DNA from: Adenophora triphylla var. japonica
Taxonomy: Eukaryota > Streptophyta > Magnoliopsida > Asterales > Campanulaceae
Direction of reading: 5' to 3'
Length of the DNA stretch: 64,000 bases
Assembly (NCBI GenBank): GCA_022495995.1
Contig: JAFEMH010003616.1
Span: 124,001 to 188,000, forward strand
A program made the position numbers and the translations under genes. Below the pieces are notes generated by a model that saw only the letters and a program-made list of their open reading frames with translations, was not told the origin of the DNA and ran no database searches. Shown one piece after another: positions 11,616 through 22,719 of the stretch; position 1 is the stretch's first letter, and every line of letters begins with the position of its first letter.

Positions 11616-11893
11616 CTCCCTCCGTCCCAATCCATGCTTTCCACTTTTTTTCAAATCACGCAAATTAAGAAAATGGGTGAGAAGAAAAAATATTGTGAGT
11701 GTAATAGTTAATTAGGAGAGAGAATTAGTGGAGGAAATAGTAAATTTGAAAAGTGTTGTGAGTGTAATAATGAATTAGGAGAGAGAATGAGTGGAGGAAA
11801 TAGTAAAGATTTTTTGCCAAAAAAGAAAAAGTGAAGCTTTTAACGGAACACCCAAAATAGCAAAACGTAAAGCTTGAGCTGGGTCGGAGGGAG
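11616..11893. mobile_element. Stowaway MITE, opposite interior orientation
   Basis: CTCCCTCCGTCCCAATCC at the left and GGGTCGGAGGGAG at the right, TA flanks. The interior carries AGAGAGAATGAGTGGAGG rather than its complement, so it sits in the opposite orientation to its neighbour, only 11 bp away. Confidence 0.92.
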
Positions 11894-12178
11894 TATGTCA
11901 CTATTATATAAATAGTACTATTTCTCAAGAAATAAGGGTTTTTTTTTCTTCTAATTTCATTAAAAAATAGGATCAGTAGTGATTTCATAAGAGAAATTTA
12001 AATCTTCTCTGGTATGAAAAGACTTACAAACCATAATCCATAATGTATACTTCCTCGGTTTCATTTTAAATTGCAAAATTTTGACAAATTATGTCAACCA
12101 AACATATTGACCCCAAAATAATAAAAAAATTGATAATCATAATGAAAAACTAAAAATTGTTATTGAAATTTGAGCAGT

Positions 12179-13051
12179 ATAAATCGAGATACGAACATGG
12201 GCTTGTCCGGATCAGGCCCAAATGGATTGGGCTATAAACATAATCCATATATAAGTTATGAGAAGCAACCATGAGCTTCCTCGGTCTCATATATCGTCAT
12301 CAATCAGGCTAATCTTGACCCAATATGCAAGTATAAATGCCCCAATTATGAGTGCCGAGGATACCTTCCTCGTATGTCAAGAGGTACCTTCCTCGGCCTT
12401 AATATTGACAACGGGCTCTTCATACCATTACATCTTCCTTGGCTCATCATGCTCCGAGAGGTCATGAATGACGAGGAGAGAAAAGTTCTTACCTCGACAT
12501 ATCTTTATATGACGAGGAGACAAAATCATGCGTCTCGACATATCCACATGTCGGCAGATCATCAATTGACGAGGAAGCAAATTCATGCATCTCGGCTTAC
12601 ACGCAAATGCCGAGATAAGACATTTATGTTCCTCGGCTATCCGACAAGCAAATGAAACAGTCCTATTCAAACAAGGATTCAACAGTTATTATCCAATCAG
12701 GATTATAACCATCTACATCAATTCAAGTCAAACAATGACTCCTTAACAGATGTAATCCTTTGAGGATTATACCTTATCTCTTTACAAGTTCAAGTCAACA
12801 TGGATTCTATCAATCCATCCCTATAAATACAAGTCATATAGCACATTATTGGGTACGTTACTTTTTACATACAGAAACTCTGTCAATTTAGTTTCTCACC
12901 ACAAAACCCGTGAACTTACTCTCACGCCGGAGGGCCTTCGCCGGTCAAGCCCCGACTTAGTTTACGTGTTTTCTCTTATTTTCAGGCCTAGCAATCGCCG
13001 GAGCAAACGATCACTTGAATTTGGGCTGATTTGACGATTTTGGCATCATCA
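12179..13051 (+). mobile_element. 5' LTR of the Tat/Retand-type Gypsy element
   Basis: It is related to 38933-39607, sharing ATAAA(T/C)CGAGATACGAA at the start, CAATGACTCCTTAACAGAT in the middle, CTCACGCCGGAGGGCCTT, and GACGATTTTGGCATCATCA at the end. A TATA box (CTATAAATACAAG) is at about 12821-12833. The U3 part is full of CTCGGC/GCCGAGG motifs. The two LTRs differ by many substitutions and by about 200 bp of length, so the insertion is old. The exact 5' edge and the target duplication are not resolved. Confidence 0.8.
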
Positions 13052-13052
13052 A

Positions 13053-13070
13053 TTGGTTCCATTGCCGGGA
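13053..13070 (+). other. Primer-binding site of the Gypsy element
   Basis: TTGGTTCCATTGCCGGGA follows the LTR end directly. It resembles the complement of the tRNA-Asp 3' end (TGGCGCCGTTGCCGGGG), a common primer of this Gypsy branch, with several mismatches. Confidence 0.55.
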
Positions 13071-13389
13071 AATCGATTCAAACACCCTTTGTTTGGCCTG
13101 GAAAAAGCTCGCGTGAAGCCTGATTTCTTGCCGAATTTGTTCTTGATTCAACGAAAAAATCTGTTCTGTTTTGCTCTGTTCCAATTTTGATCGGATTCTG
13201 CAGATTCAGTCGGAATTTGCCCAGTTTTTGCTTGGAACAATCGTTTTAGCTGGAAAATTTGACGATGTCAAATAGCAAAATTGCGATTTTGCGTCTGCGT
13301 TTAATTTTGCCCCAAAGTTTGGTTGGAAATCTTGATTAGTGGAAAATTCGCCCAATTGGTAATTCTGTTATCACAATTGTTGATTTGCA

Positions 13390-15291
13390 ATGGAGGACGG
13401 ACGATTTACAAGTGTTACCTCCGAGGAGCAGACTCAAGTGAACGGGGTCAACCCCAATGTCGAGGTGCCTCCTCCTCCTCCTCCTCAGCCCGAAGGACCA
13501 CCTCCCCTCGCCATGACGCTTCGTTCCATGGGGAAGCCAACTGCCGAGGGAGAAGGTGCCAACCTTCCTCGTCCTACTCGTCCTCGAGGGAAACGAATGG
13601 GAAGAAAGGCGACGAAGAATGCCGACGTCGGCCAAGCAGAAGGCACTCAGCCCGTTGACCGACGTACTTTGCTACATAGGCAGATGGAGACGTTGCAAAG
13701 GATGTATGAGACACAAGCTGCTCTTTTGCAATTGGATCCAGACAATTCCATGGCTGAATTCATGCTGCCGTCGATGGGCAACTCTCGTGGAAGGGAGCAG
13801 GGTGAGCGACGAGGTCCTCCCCTCGACCCTGCTGTACCACCTAAGCAGGCCCTTCGAGATCCCCCCCCCCCCCGTCCTCGGCATAACAATCAGAAGAAAG
13901 ACCAGGTAGTTGACCTGAGAAGCCAATTGAGTTCCAGGGAACAAGAAGTGGATTCAAGGGATTTAAGGACGAGGCTCAGCCTGTCCAAGCGGCTATCCCC
14001 TCCTCGTCTCGTCATGGCACCTCGTCGTCCCGGATCACCTCGACCCCGTCGACCTCGCCATGATTCTCCTCGTCCTCGTAGAGACTCTCCCCATCCTCAT
14101 CCTCGTGAATTTGTACAGCCGAGAACTCCAGAGCCATACAGAACGATACTTGGTGGCCATGAGTTGGAACCAAGACATGATAAAGCACCATCTAAACGAC
14201 GTGACAGCCACCGAAACGACGAGGGACACAGTAGGGTGAATGACCGCCCCAGAGATAAGTCAACCCGTAGCTCCCAACGCAGCACGCACTCTAGCACTGA
14301 TAAGGGAGTAGACGCAAGACAATGGGAACTCCTAAAACAGAGACTTGATGACATGGAAATGGGCAAGAAAGTTGATATTGACGACTATGACTGGTCCACT
14401 CGTCCGTTCTCCCAGAGGATAACTGACGCACCACCAAATCCTCACTTTAAGGTCCCGAGTTTTGAAAAGTACAACAAAACCACAGATGCAAAGGACCATG
14501 TGCAAAGTTTTGAACAAACTATGAACCTCCTCACCAAAGCTGATGACATGCTCTGTAAAGCTTTCGCGAGCACCTTCTCCGGAATAGCCTTGACCTGGTT
14601 CCGTGAGCTGAAAAAAGGTTGCATCGATAGCTGGAGGGGCATGAGGAGAATGTTCTTGGACCACTTTGCCACGGCTGGAAGAAGGAAGATGAGGTTGTCT
14701 GACCTTGCCAACATTGAACAATCGAAGAATGAAACCACCCTCAGTTACTACAATCGATTCCGTAAAATGGCGGAACAAGTGGAAGAAAGCCTCACTGACA
14801 GGGAGGTTATTGTTTGTTTTAATTCCGGTTTGAGATCTGGTCCCCTCATCTATGAACTCTCCGCCCGAGAACCTAAATCCAAGGCTGAACTGTACAACTT
14901 GGCTTATGCCATTGCCATGGCTGAGGATAAAAGCAAGAAAAGGGAATCTGACAAGGCGGAACCAGAAGCGGCTGGCACTCGCCACAATGACAATGGGAAT
15001 GGTAAGGGTTCCAAGGGGAAGAATAGAACAAGAAGAACTGAGAAGCCTGAGGTATTTACCCCTCATACCAAATCCATCTCTGAGATCATGCAGCTAGTGA
15101 ATCTTCCCCCACCCCATCCGCTGAGCAGTAAACCAAAATTCCCTCGTGACACTTCCAAATTCTGTGATTTCCACAAGGACCATGGTCACAACACTGAAGG
15201 CTGTTACGCCCTCAAGAAAATGATCCAAAGGTGGGTTGATGAGGGAAAGCTAGACCGCTATGTAATGAAGAAAGATGGCAAGCAAAAATAG
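13390..15291 (+). CDS. gag: Gypsy (Tat/Retand-type) Gag polyprotein part
   Basis: A 633-residue open frame with no interruption. Residues 23-50 are Pro-rich; 55-340 are Arg/Pro/Asp/Ser-rich and low-complexity. Residues about 350-470 form a retrotransposon gag core (VPSFEKYNKTTD, then TFSGIALTWFREL, FLDHFA, TLSYYNRF). Near residue 590 is a zinc-knuckle variant C-x2-H-x4-H-x4-C (CDFHKDHGHNTEGC), usual in Tat/Athila-type Gag where the second Cys is His. Gag builds the virus-like particle that packages the element RNA. The frame ends at a single TAG (15289-15291) and continues in the same frame into pol. The ATG at 13390 comes 338 bp after the LTR and is the first in this frame. Confidence 0.85.
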   Translation: MEDGRFTSVTSEEQTQVNGVNPNVEVPPPPPPQPEGPPPLAMTLRSMGKPTAEGEGANLPRPTRPRGKRMGRKATKNADVGQAEGTQPVDRRTLLHRQMETLQRMYETQAALLQLDPDNSMAEFMLPSMGNSRGREQGERRGPPLDPAVPPKQALRDPPPPRPRHNNQKKDQVVDLRSQLSSREQEVDSRDLRTRLSLSKRLSPPRLVMAPRRPGSPRPRRPRHDSPRPRRDSPHPHPREFVQPRTPEPYRTILGGHELEPRHDKAPSKRRDSHRNDEGHSRVNDRPRDKSTRSSQRSTHSSTDKGVDARQWELLKQRLDDMEMGKKVDIDDYDWSTRPFSQRITDAPPNPHFKVPSFEKYNKTTDAKDHVQSFEQTMNLLTKADDMLCKAFASTFSGIALTWFRELKKGCIDSWRGMRRMFLDHFATAGRRKMRLSDLANIEQSKNETTLSYYNRFRKMAEQVEESLTDREVIVCFNSGLRSGPLIYELSAREPKSKAELYNLAYAIAMAEDKSKKRESDKAEPEAAGTRHNDNGNGKGSKGKNRTRRTEKPEVFTPHTKSISEIMQLVNLPPPHPLSSKPKFPRDTSKFCDFHKDHGHNTEGCYALKKMIQRWVDEGKLDRYVMKKDGKQK

Positions 15292-15579
15292 AAGGAAGAG
15301 GAAAGTGAAGATGATGATAAAAGCGAAGAGGGAGAACAAAGGCCTCCTAGGGCCAAGCTGCATGTAATCCGAGAAGAGACAGTCTCCACGAGACAGCTAA
15401 GAAACCAAATCCATGAACTAAGCAAGGTGTACCATGTCCATGCTTGGGTTCATAAAGCGGAAGAGGTTATTAGCTTTTCTCCTAACGAATTAGCAGGGAG
15501 CCGCGCTGCCCGTGAACAACCCTTGGTAATAAAGGTTCGAATTGACAATGTGGAATCGGAAAGATTGCTTGTTGACACG
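15292..15579 (+). pseudogene. Start of Gypsy pol: linker and protease active site, cut by the CACTA element
   Basis: The same frame as gag continues past the TAG for 96 codons. It runs through an acidic stretch and PRAKLHVI, then a segment ending in VESERLLVDT. LVDT is the start of the aspartic-protease active site (normally LVDTGSS). The codon after it belongs to CACTACCAG, the first bases of the CACTA element. The rest of protease, all of reverse transcriptase and RNase H are absent from the window; pol resumes only at 33257. Confidence 0.8.
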
Positions 15580-16210
15580 CACTACCAGAAAAAGGTCGTT
15601 TAGCGACGGAAATTTCCGTCGCTAAAATTAAAATTCCGTCGCTAAAAATAATCAGCGACGGAAAAATTCCGTCGGTGGTCCGCCGCTACCAGCCCGTCGC
15701 AGTGCTCCGGCGGGTCAATTTCCGCCGCTATTTTTTTCTTTTACCGACGGAATTTAATTCCGCCGGTGAATTAATGGTTACAAATGACGGAAATTTCCGC
15801 CGCTATATTAATTTAATTTAATTAAATATTCATTTCAGCGGCGGAAATTTCCGTCGCTGTAATAAAAATTAATTTAATTAAATTAATTTCAGCGGCGGAA
15901 ATTTCCGTCGCTGTAATAAAATTTAAATTGAAATTAAATTATTTCAGCGGCGGAAAATACCGTCATAGAAATTATTTAATTTTTATTTAAATTTTATTAC
16001 ACGACGGAATTTTCCGCACTAAATCAAAAATTAAATAAAAATTAAATGATTATAGCTGTCGGAAATTCCGTCACGAAATTAATTTAATTAAATTAATTTT
16101 TATTACAGCGACGGAAATTTCCGCCTGAAATTAATTTATTTAATTAATTTTTCTTTCAAAGATAATTTGCGACGGAAAATTCCGTCGCCGATTCTCGAAA
16201 TAAATTAAAA
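15580..16210. repeat. CACTA left terminal and subterminal repeat region
   Basis: After the 33-bp end, about 15 copies of GCGACGGAAA/TTTCCGTCGC or GCGGCGGAAA variants alternate in both orientations with ATTAATTTAATTAAAT spacers. In CACTA elements such subterminal repeats bind the TNPA-type protein and set the ends for cutting. Confidence 0.85.
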
Positions 16211-16345
16211 AAATATTTTAAAATATCAAAAAACCAAAATTTTTTGTACACGATATAACATTTCAATTTCTAAAACTAAAACTATAAAAACTAAAATTCA
16301 AATACCAAATAAGTACCAAATAAAAACTAAATACCACCGTACCAA

Positions 16346-16485
16346 TTCGGGAGGGGAGGGGGGGAGGGGGATAGGGGGGATAGGGGGAGAGGGGGAAGGG
16401 GGGGAAGGGGGAGAGGGGGAGAGGGGTGGAGCGGGGAGGGGGAGAGGGGTGGAGCGGGGGAGGGGAGAGGCGGGGAGGGGCTCGC
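16346..16485 (+). repeat. G-rich tract, potential G-quadruplex region
   Basis: About 140 bp on the plus strand made almost wholly of GGGG/GGGGG runs split by A, T or AGA, with GGTGGAGCGGGG repeated. It lies between the subterminal repeats and the 3' end of the Transposase_24 gene. At least 15 G-runs of four or more could form quadruplexes. Confidence 0.75.
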
Positions 16486-16555
16486 GGGTACCAAATGTCT
16501 CAAATGTTTACAAACAAGTATAAATTAATACAACAATGTCTAAAAAAGTCCGCAA

Positions 16556-18350
16556 TCAACCCTGGGGACGCCGGGAATTATCCTGGGAGTCCGGGCCGAG
16601 ACGAGCCATCAACAGCGCCAATTGTCTCTGAGTCTCTGCATGGCGTCGATCGTTCTCCTCCTGCATCTGCGTCCGAAACTGCCAAAGCATCCGCAAGCTT
16701 TGCCCGCTGCGTCTCTCCTCCTCCAACGCAGCCTCCAGCAGTGTCGACCCTCGGATCATGAAACATGGGGTGGTCAACATTTCTCCGACGGCCGGTCGAC
16801 GCCGACGGGCATTGCCGCGCCCGTAATCCCCCATCCCTAACACTCGGGCTCCTCTCCTTGGATGTCCCTGAGAGGTGACCTCCTGCCAAACATCGTGCAC
16901 GAAGGGGACGGGCTCGCGGAGGCGTTCCCATCGGAACAACGGCGGCTTGATATGCGGCTGAAAAATAAAACAAACAATTATAATCATATACACAATGTAA
17001 GGTACATAAATAAATTTACATATTCAAAATCAAGTCATTTAATGGTAGTTTACTTACAAAGGCAGAAGCAGATCGATCGTCAACCCATTGCGGAGGTTGA
17101 TCGGGCGCTGTAGAATTCCGAATATGGGTGCTAGCGTAAACATCCACAAAAGTGATATTCGGACCATACTCCCTTTCCTATAAATAAAATAAGCGAGATT
17201 ATTACTTTGAAATTGTATATATAAATGCAACATTTAAACTGATTTAAAAGCATGCATACACTACATTTACACTAAAACTATGGATTTCATAGCATCAACA
17301 TTGGCTCCCAGCTAACATACGTACATAAACCTATTTAAAAGCATCCATACACTACTACATTTAAATTAACATACATACCATGCGGTCGTGATGCTCTGGG
17401 CGACCGTGAGCGTCCCCCGGTATGCAACGCCGCCGACCCTCGAGGAGCCCGCTCTATTGGCCTTGGCCTCGTTCGGATACAAACTTTCGCCGCAGGCGAC
17501 CCCCAATATTCGCAAAATTGAGCAAACACCTCAACGGTCATAAAAGTAGGACACAAGGGCTGCTGTCCCGCCGCGAGCCGAGCAGTATAATAATTTCTCT
17601 TCGTGGTACCTATAAAAATATGAATATCTTGTAAACATATAATGATGACATTATAAAATTAAAAGAGTATAATCATTGTTAATTAAACTAATTAAGGATA
17701 GAGAAAAGTATTTACAAATAAAATCCTTAAATGCCTTGTGAGCCTCGCCAAAGAAAACATATCTAGCCGTCGCCGCTGATGTCTCGGATCCCAATAATAT
17801 TTAGCCTACAACATATAATGATAACATTACAAAACTAAAAGAGTATAATCATTATTAATTATAACATTTTAATAACAAACTAACATTTAAGTTTTAAATA
17901 AAAACCATTAACACATTACCCTAAACTCATCCCACGCATCCTCCTTCTCGCCTCTCGTGGCAATTTTTTTCCAGCTTGGGCCAAAAATCGGTCATTTTCC
18001 GAGACCGCCGCATTGCCCGATCTTAGTGCCAGTGGGGTATCCACCTACCCACCTCGCCAAGTATATTTATACAATAACATTTTAACTTAAATAATGAATT
18101 ATATATAAAGCAAAAAGGAACCAACTTATATCAAATTAATGAAGAGTTACTTATCGGTCATAAAGTGCCGAGATCCGGACATATATCCTCCCCTCGTAAT
18201 CTACGGTAGTCCGAGTACCGGCCCCAGAGGTGGAGCTAGTACTACCGAGTGAGGGGTCAACACCATCGCTACGGATCGGGACGGCCAAGGCCCCAAGAAT
18301 CAAAGTGTAAATGGGCTTGGTCCTCTTACCCCTTTCTACTAGAACTCATC
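16556..18350 (-). pseudogene. CACTA second gene: Transposase_24 (Ptta/En/Spm, TNPA-like) protein, decayed
   Basis: Minus-strand exons can be followed. About 17590-17379 encodes ...PTFMTVEVFAQFCEYWGS with PNEAKANRAGSSR and VGGVAYRGTLTVAQ in a second frame. About 17175-17055 encodes YGPNITFVDVYASTHIRN. 16957-16556 encodes the C-terminus, with a helical ALEEERRSGQSLRML...RHAETQRQLALLMARL stretch and a TGA stop. The conserved NRAGS...Y.GG..T and DVY..TH features are those of the plant Transposase_24 family. Its products bind CACTA subterminal repeats. Frames shift inside the 17.4-kb exon and upstream exons (17900-18350) are poorly readable, so it is treated as broken. The last exon is preceded by a good acceptor (16958-16960). 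Confidence 0.65.
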
Positions 18351-18798
18351 TCGTACTACAAGAAAAATATTAAAATATACAACTTTAACAATAGGAAACA
18401 ATATATTCACAATACATCTAAAACTTTAAAGTTCTAATAATCTAAAGCATTCACAATACATATAAAACTTTAAACTATTAATAATATAAAGCATTCACAA
18501 TACATATAAAACTTTAAAGTTCTAATAATCTACAGCATTCACAATATATATAACACGACGGATATTAAAAATAATCTAACGCATTCACAATACATATGAA
18601 ACTTTAAAGTTCTAATAATCTAAAGCATTCACACTACATATAAAACTTTAAAGTTCTAATAATCTAAAGCATTCACAATACAATTTTAAACTTTAAACTA
18701 TTATTAATCTTCGTCCCCATCATCATCACCGGACTCGAATTACTACAAAACTCGAGTTCTTCATCTTCGTCTTCTGACTCGATGAATCAAACTCGGTT

Positions 18799-18852
18799 CC
18801 TCTTCCTCTTCCTCTTCCTCTTCCTCTTCCTCTTCCTCTTCCTCTTCCTCGA
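18799..18852 (+). repeat. (CTTCCT)n hexanucleotide repeat
   Basis: About nine copies of CTTCCT. On the minus strand this would encode poly(Glu-Glu/Arg-Gly)-like acidic sequence near the C-terminal end of the TNP2 gene, so it may be part of its tail. Confidence 0.85.
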
Positions 18853-19149
18853 TTCATCAATATCAATGTGCGCGAGATGACCCGAACGAGGCGGAGTTGG
18901 CAAATTCACCGGTAAGATATCCTCCTAGTTCATCAACATTTTGAGGAATATGAGTGACATCATCTAATGGATGATTAGCCGATGAAACGTTAGGTGGCAC
19001 CGGCATTTCATCCTCTTGATAGGGTGCTTCTAATGACGACTCGTAGTTGTCGACGAGGGTAGGTTGTCAATCATGCTCCTAGCCTTGGTCATCCAAATGC
19101 CCCACAATCCGTCGGGTCGCGGACGAGGGTAGGGAGTCATGTATACCTG

Positions 19150-22100
19150 CTGTGCTTCGAGATGCTAAGATGAAGACGTCGCCGCCATTATGTCCTGGAC
19201 GAGTCCTTTACATCGACGAGGTCAAATATGGCGTGCTTCTTAACACCTCGCACAAAGATCCCGCCAATCACAATTGAACAAGACAACACCAAGTTTCTAC
19301 CCAAATACTCCACCTCGACTACTTCTTTCAGACGCCATAATAATCATTCCCTATAAGCTTCACACCGCTATTCCACGTCAATTTAGAGCCCCGTAAGCTT
19401 TGGTATGAAACACATAGCCATTCACGAAATAACCGTTGTATAAATGAACGTTCAAGTACGGAGATGATGCTAAATGTCTTAACCTCGCAGCCTTGGCATC
19501 ACCCGGATGTTCAAATATCTATAAGACAATATTGTAACCAATTTAATACAATTTTAAGATTGAATGTTTAAAGAAGTGTATAGAATAAATTTGAATGAAA
19601 CGAAATATTTACATATTTCCTTAGCCGCTTGGAAATTCTCTTCTCGTCCTAGTTGCGATGAGTTCTCGAGATAAATCCCGAGCTAAATCTTCAAACATTC
19701 TCGCAATAGGGTTAAACAAGGCATTTCATATGCAGTAATTAAACATGCATAATTTAATCGACGAGGCGTAAACATAACATCAATGACTTACTTGATATAT
19801 TCCCCAACCTCGTCGCAGCTTAAGAAGAACATACGTTTCGACCGCGGCAAACTCTTTAGCGGTTAACGTACGCGTACCAACCCGTTTGCCGAGGAACCGA
19901 CCAGGATGAAAATACGTAGATGTTTCCCTTAGACGGAAAACCACCATCGTAATTGCGGCCAACCCTAGTCAATCTCGTATCAACATCGAGGAAAATATGT
20001 TCCGACAAAGGCAACAATCTCATCTATGATAACAAATTTCAAATTGAGGCCTCGACCACGGCCCTATTGCTCATCTTCCTTTTCAATTGGCCTAGATACC
20101 TAAAAGTCATTCGTAGATTAAAACATAAATAATGTTAAAGAAGGTATATTGTTAACGCTCAAATTATTTAGAAATAGAATAAATTCAATTACCTCTCAAA
20201 TGGATACATCCATCTCGTATTGAACCTGACCACCGACTCTAGCTTCGTATGCCAAGTGGACCGGTAAATGCTCCATAGAATCAAAGAATGAAGGAGGAAA
20301 TATCTTCTCAAGTTTGCACAAAGTCACTACGATGCTCTCCTCAAGCTTTTTCATGTGATCAACACGCAAAGGTGGTCGATGTTAACGCTCGGAAAACTCA
20401 CTTAACTCGTTAACGCCACCCGCATATTGTCGCAAGAGACCCCGAGAGCAATCGGAAGTAGCCTATCCAAAGAAAACGTGGCAATCGTGACTCTTCAAAC
20501 CCCGCACTTTCCCCTCCTCTACATTGACACGCTTACCAATGTTAGACGCGTAACCATCTCGGGAAGCCTTAACTCCTTGAGCCATTTCAGAGGAGGAGCC
20601 TCTTTTCCTTTGTAAGCACGTATTGAGCCATCGGTCTAACCGGTTTACCATTGACGTCGTATACCAAGTCTAAGGCCGGCCGCCTACATATTTCCTTAAG
20701 GTCCTTTCGAGCTTTTTCGTTGTCTTTAGTTGTTCTCTTGAAATCCATCAACGTGTTAAAAACATTATCGAATACATTCTTCTCAATGTGCATCACGTCA
20801 AGGTTATGTCGAATGAGATTTGTTTTCCAAGATGGCAGCCTCCCAAAATATACTCCTCTTGATCCAAGCATGGGTAGTCCCAAACCCTTGTATTTTGGTC
20901 TTCGAAAACTTTTTCCCCCACCGAGGATCGGCAATCTAGATACCTCCTCATAGACCGTGTCACCACTTAAACGAATCGGGCCTCATCATGGTCAATCTTG
21001 TTCTTTTAAACGCATTCTTCCGGGGTCCCGAATGGGTGGTCCTCCCAAGAAATTGTCTATGGCAATCGAACCAACATGGTTTTCCGTGAGCGCGTGAGCG
21101 TGAAAGACTTTGTGTCACTCATACAATACGGACAAAGCCAACTTCCCGTGGGTGCTCCAACCCGATAACATCCCATATGCAGGGAAGTCATTAACCGTCC
21201 ACATCAACGCAGCCTTCATGCCGAAATTCTCTCGCTTGAAAGCATCCCACGCTTCGACCCCATCCTCCCAAAGCCGCTTCAATTGGCCCATCAAAGGTCG
21301 GAGATAGACGCCAATGTTCCTCCTGTGGTCAAGCTGGGCCGGGATGAATAACGACAAGAACATGTAGGGATCACTCATACACAACCAGTGGCGGAAGATT
21401 GTAGACAAGTGGCTATAACCGGCCAACAAGAGTAAGATTTTGCCCCAGACCAAACGGATTGAAACCATCGAGCAGATGCATAACCGTATATTTCTTGCTT
21501 CGTACGCAAAGTCGTGATAAGTCTCATCAAAGTGTTTCCATGCCTCCCCATCACCGGGATGAATCAACACACCATCTTCACGCAAACTTTCCTTATGCCA
21601 ACGCATTGCCTCGCAGTAGATTTAGACGCGTAGAGGCGTTGCAGCCTTGGAATCAACGCATGTAACGCAACCGCTTATGTGGTATGTTTTTCTTGTGTTT
21701 TGAACTCCCTCCGACTTGGCTTATATCTACTTTGTCCGCAAATTGAACACTCTGTCTTCGTGAATCTTCCTTGTAGAATAGCATGCATCATTCTTACACG
21801 CATCAATCTTTTCATAACATAGCCCAATCTCGCCCAACCAACTTCTTTGTCTCATAAAAGTTTGTAACCATCTTATTCTCTTTCGGCAACATCCGCTTAA
21901 TTGCTTTCATGATACGATTATAAGCAGATCGGCTAATATTGCAATCCGCCTTTATGTTAAGGAGCTCACCACGCCTCCAACACACCGATCTCGCAACCTC
22001 GGATAGACCTTCTCTTTGCAGAGTCCATAGCATCAATAAATTTCTTGGCCGCAGGGGTTGGTTCTTGCCGTTGGTTCTCTCGACCAATCGAAGGAAGGAC

Positions 22101-22512
22101 CGCCGCATCCCTAACCATATCTTCCATATTCAAAGGTGGTTCTTCATTGTCCCGAATAATAGGTTCGGGTTCGGGAGGTACATGAATATTCTCGGGGATT
22201 ATTCGCAACATTTGTGCGCAATCTCGCCACCATGACGGGTCCACCGTTTGTACCCAACTTCAAACCCGTTACGCAAAAGATGTTTCGAGTCTCGATCAAG
22301 CTTAGATACTTGACATTACAACACTTGTCGCATGGACACCTAATCTTACCATCCTTATCCATGTGACCGGTTTTATTTAATTGAGCAAATTCAACAAACC
22401 CCTTCAACCCTCTATAAAACTCGTGATTGATACCGCGTTGATTCGGCAACTTCCGCTTATACATCCAACTACGATCATCGTTAATGTACATCACTCCCGC
22501 ATTGCAATCCAT
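19150..22512 (-). pseudogene. CACTA TNP2 transposase, decayed
   Basis: Domains appear in the proper order on the minus strand. At 22512-22330 is a transposase-associated N-terminal domain (DRSWMYKRKL, GFVEFAQLN, IRCPCDKCCN). At 22244-21812 is a linker. At 21606-20590 is the TNP2 catalytic region (GDGEAWKHFDETY, HRRNIGVYLRPL, LWEDGVEAWDAFKRENF, LIRHNLDVMHIEKNVFDNVF). At about 20590-20150 is DUF4218 (GLKSHDCHV, VTLCKLEKIFPPSFFDSMEHLPVHL, then EARVGGQVQYEM). At 19520-19190 is DUF4216 (LNVHLYNGYFVNGYVFHTKAYG, FNCDWRDLC). TNP2 cuts and joins the CACTA ends. At least six frameshifts or stops are seen (for example near 21470, 20455, 20385, 19390), so no full protein is made. Expected length is about 1,000 residues. 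Confidence 0.82.
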
Positions 22513-22719
22513 ATATTATACGTACACTCAATTTAATCGACGGATGAAACAAAATCGGGATGTTAATAATTATTGGATTTCATAATATATTAACAGCTTT
22601 AGAAGTAATTAACGTATTATCATTCCCTAAATTTGAATTACAAACTTAAAAGCAAACACGCATCTTCTTAAAATAAATATAAAGCTTCTAACTCATATTT
22701 AACAATATATTAAATGTGT

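Noticed and set aside
11725..11988. Short frames inside Stowaway elements (also 2493-2925, 10677-10892, 40293-40478, 57545-57739)
   Set aside because: The same translated phrases (HSFSLLHYFNTHN) recur in every copy and simply reflect the MITE interior repeat.
12040..12178. Another Stowaway beginning at TACTTCCTCGGTTTC
   Set aside because: Only one weak end is visible; no inverted partner before the LTR.
13323..13909. Overlapping plus- and minus-strand frames across gag (13323-13658, 13336-13635, 13556-13909, 13647-13944, 14332-15066)
   Set aside because: They are shadows of the 633-codon gag frame; none has a recognisable domain.
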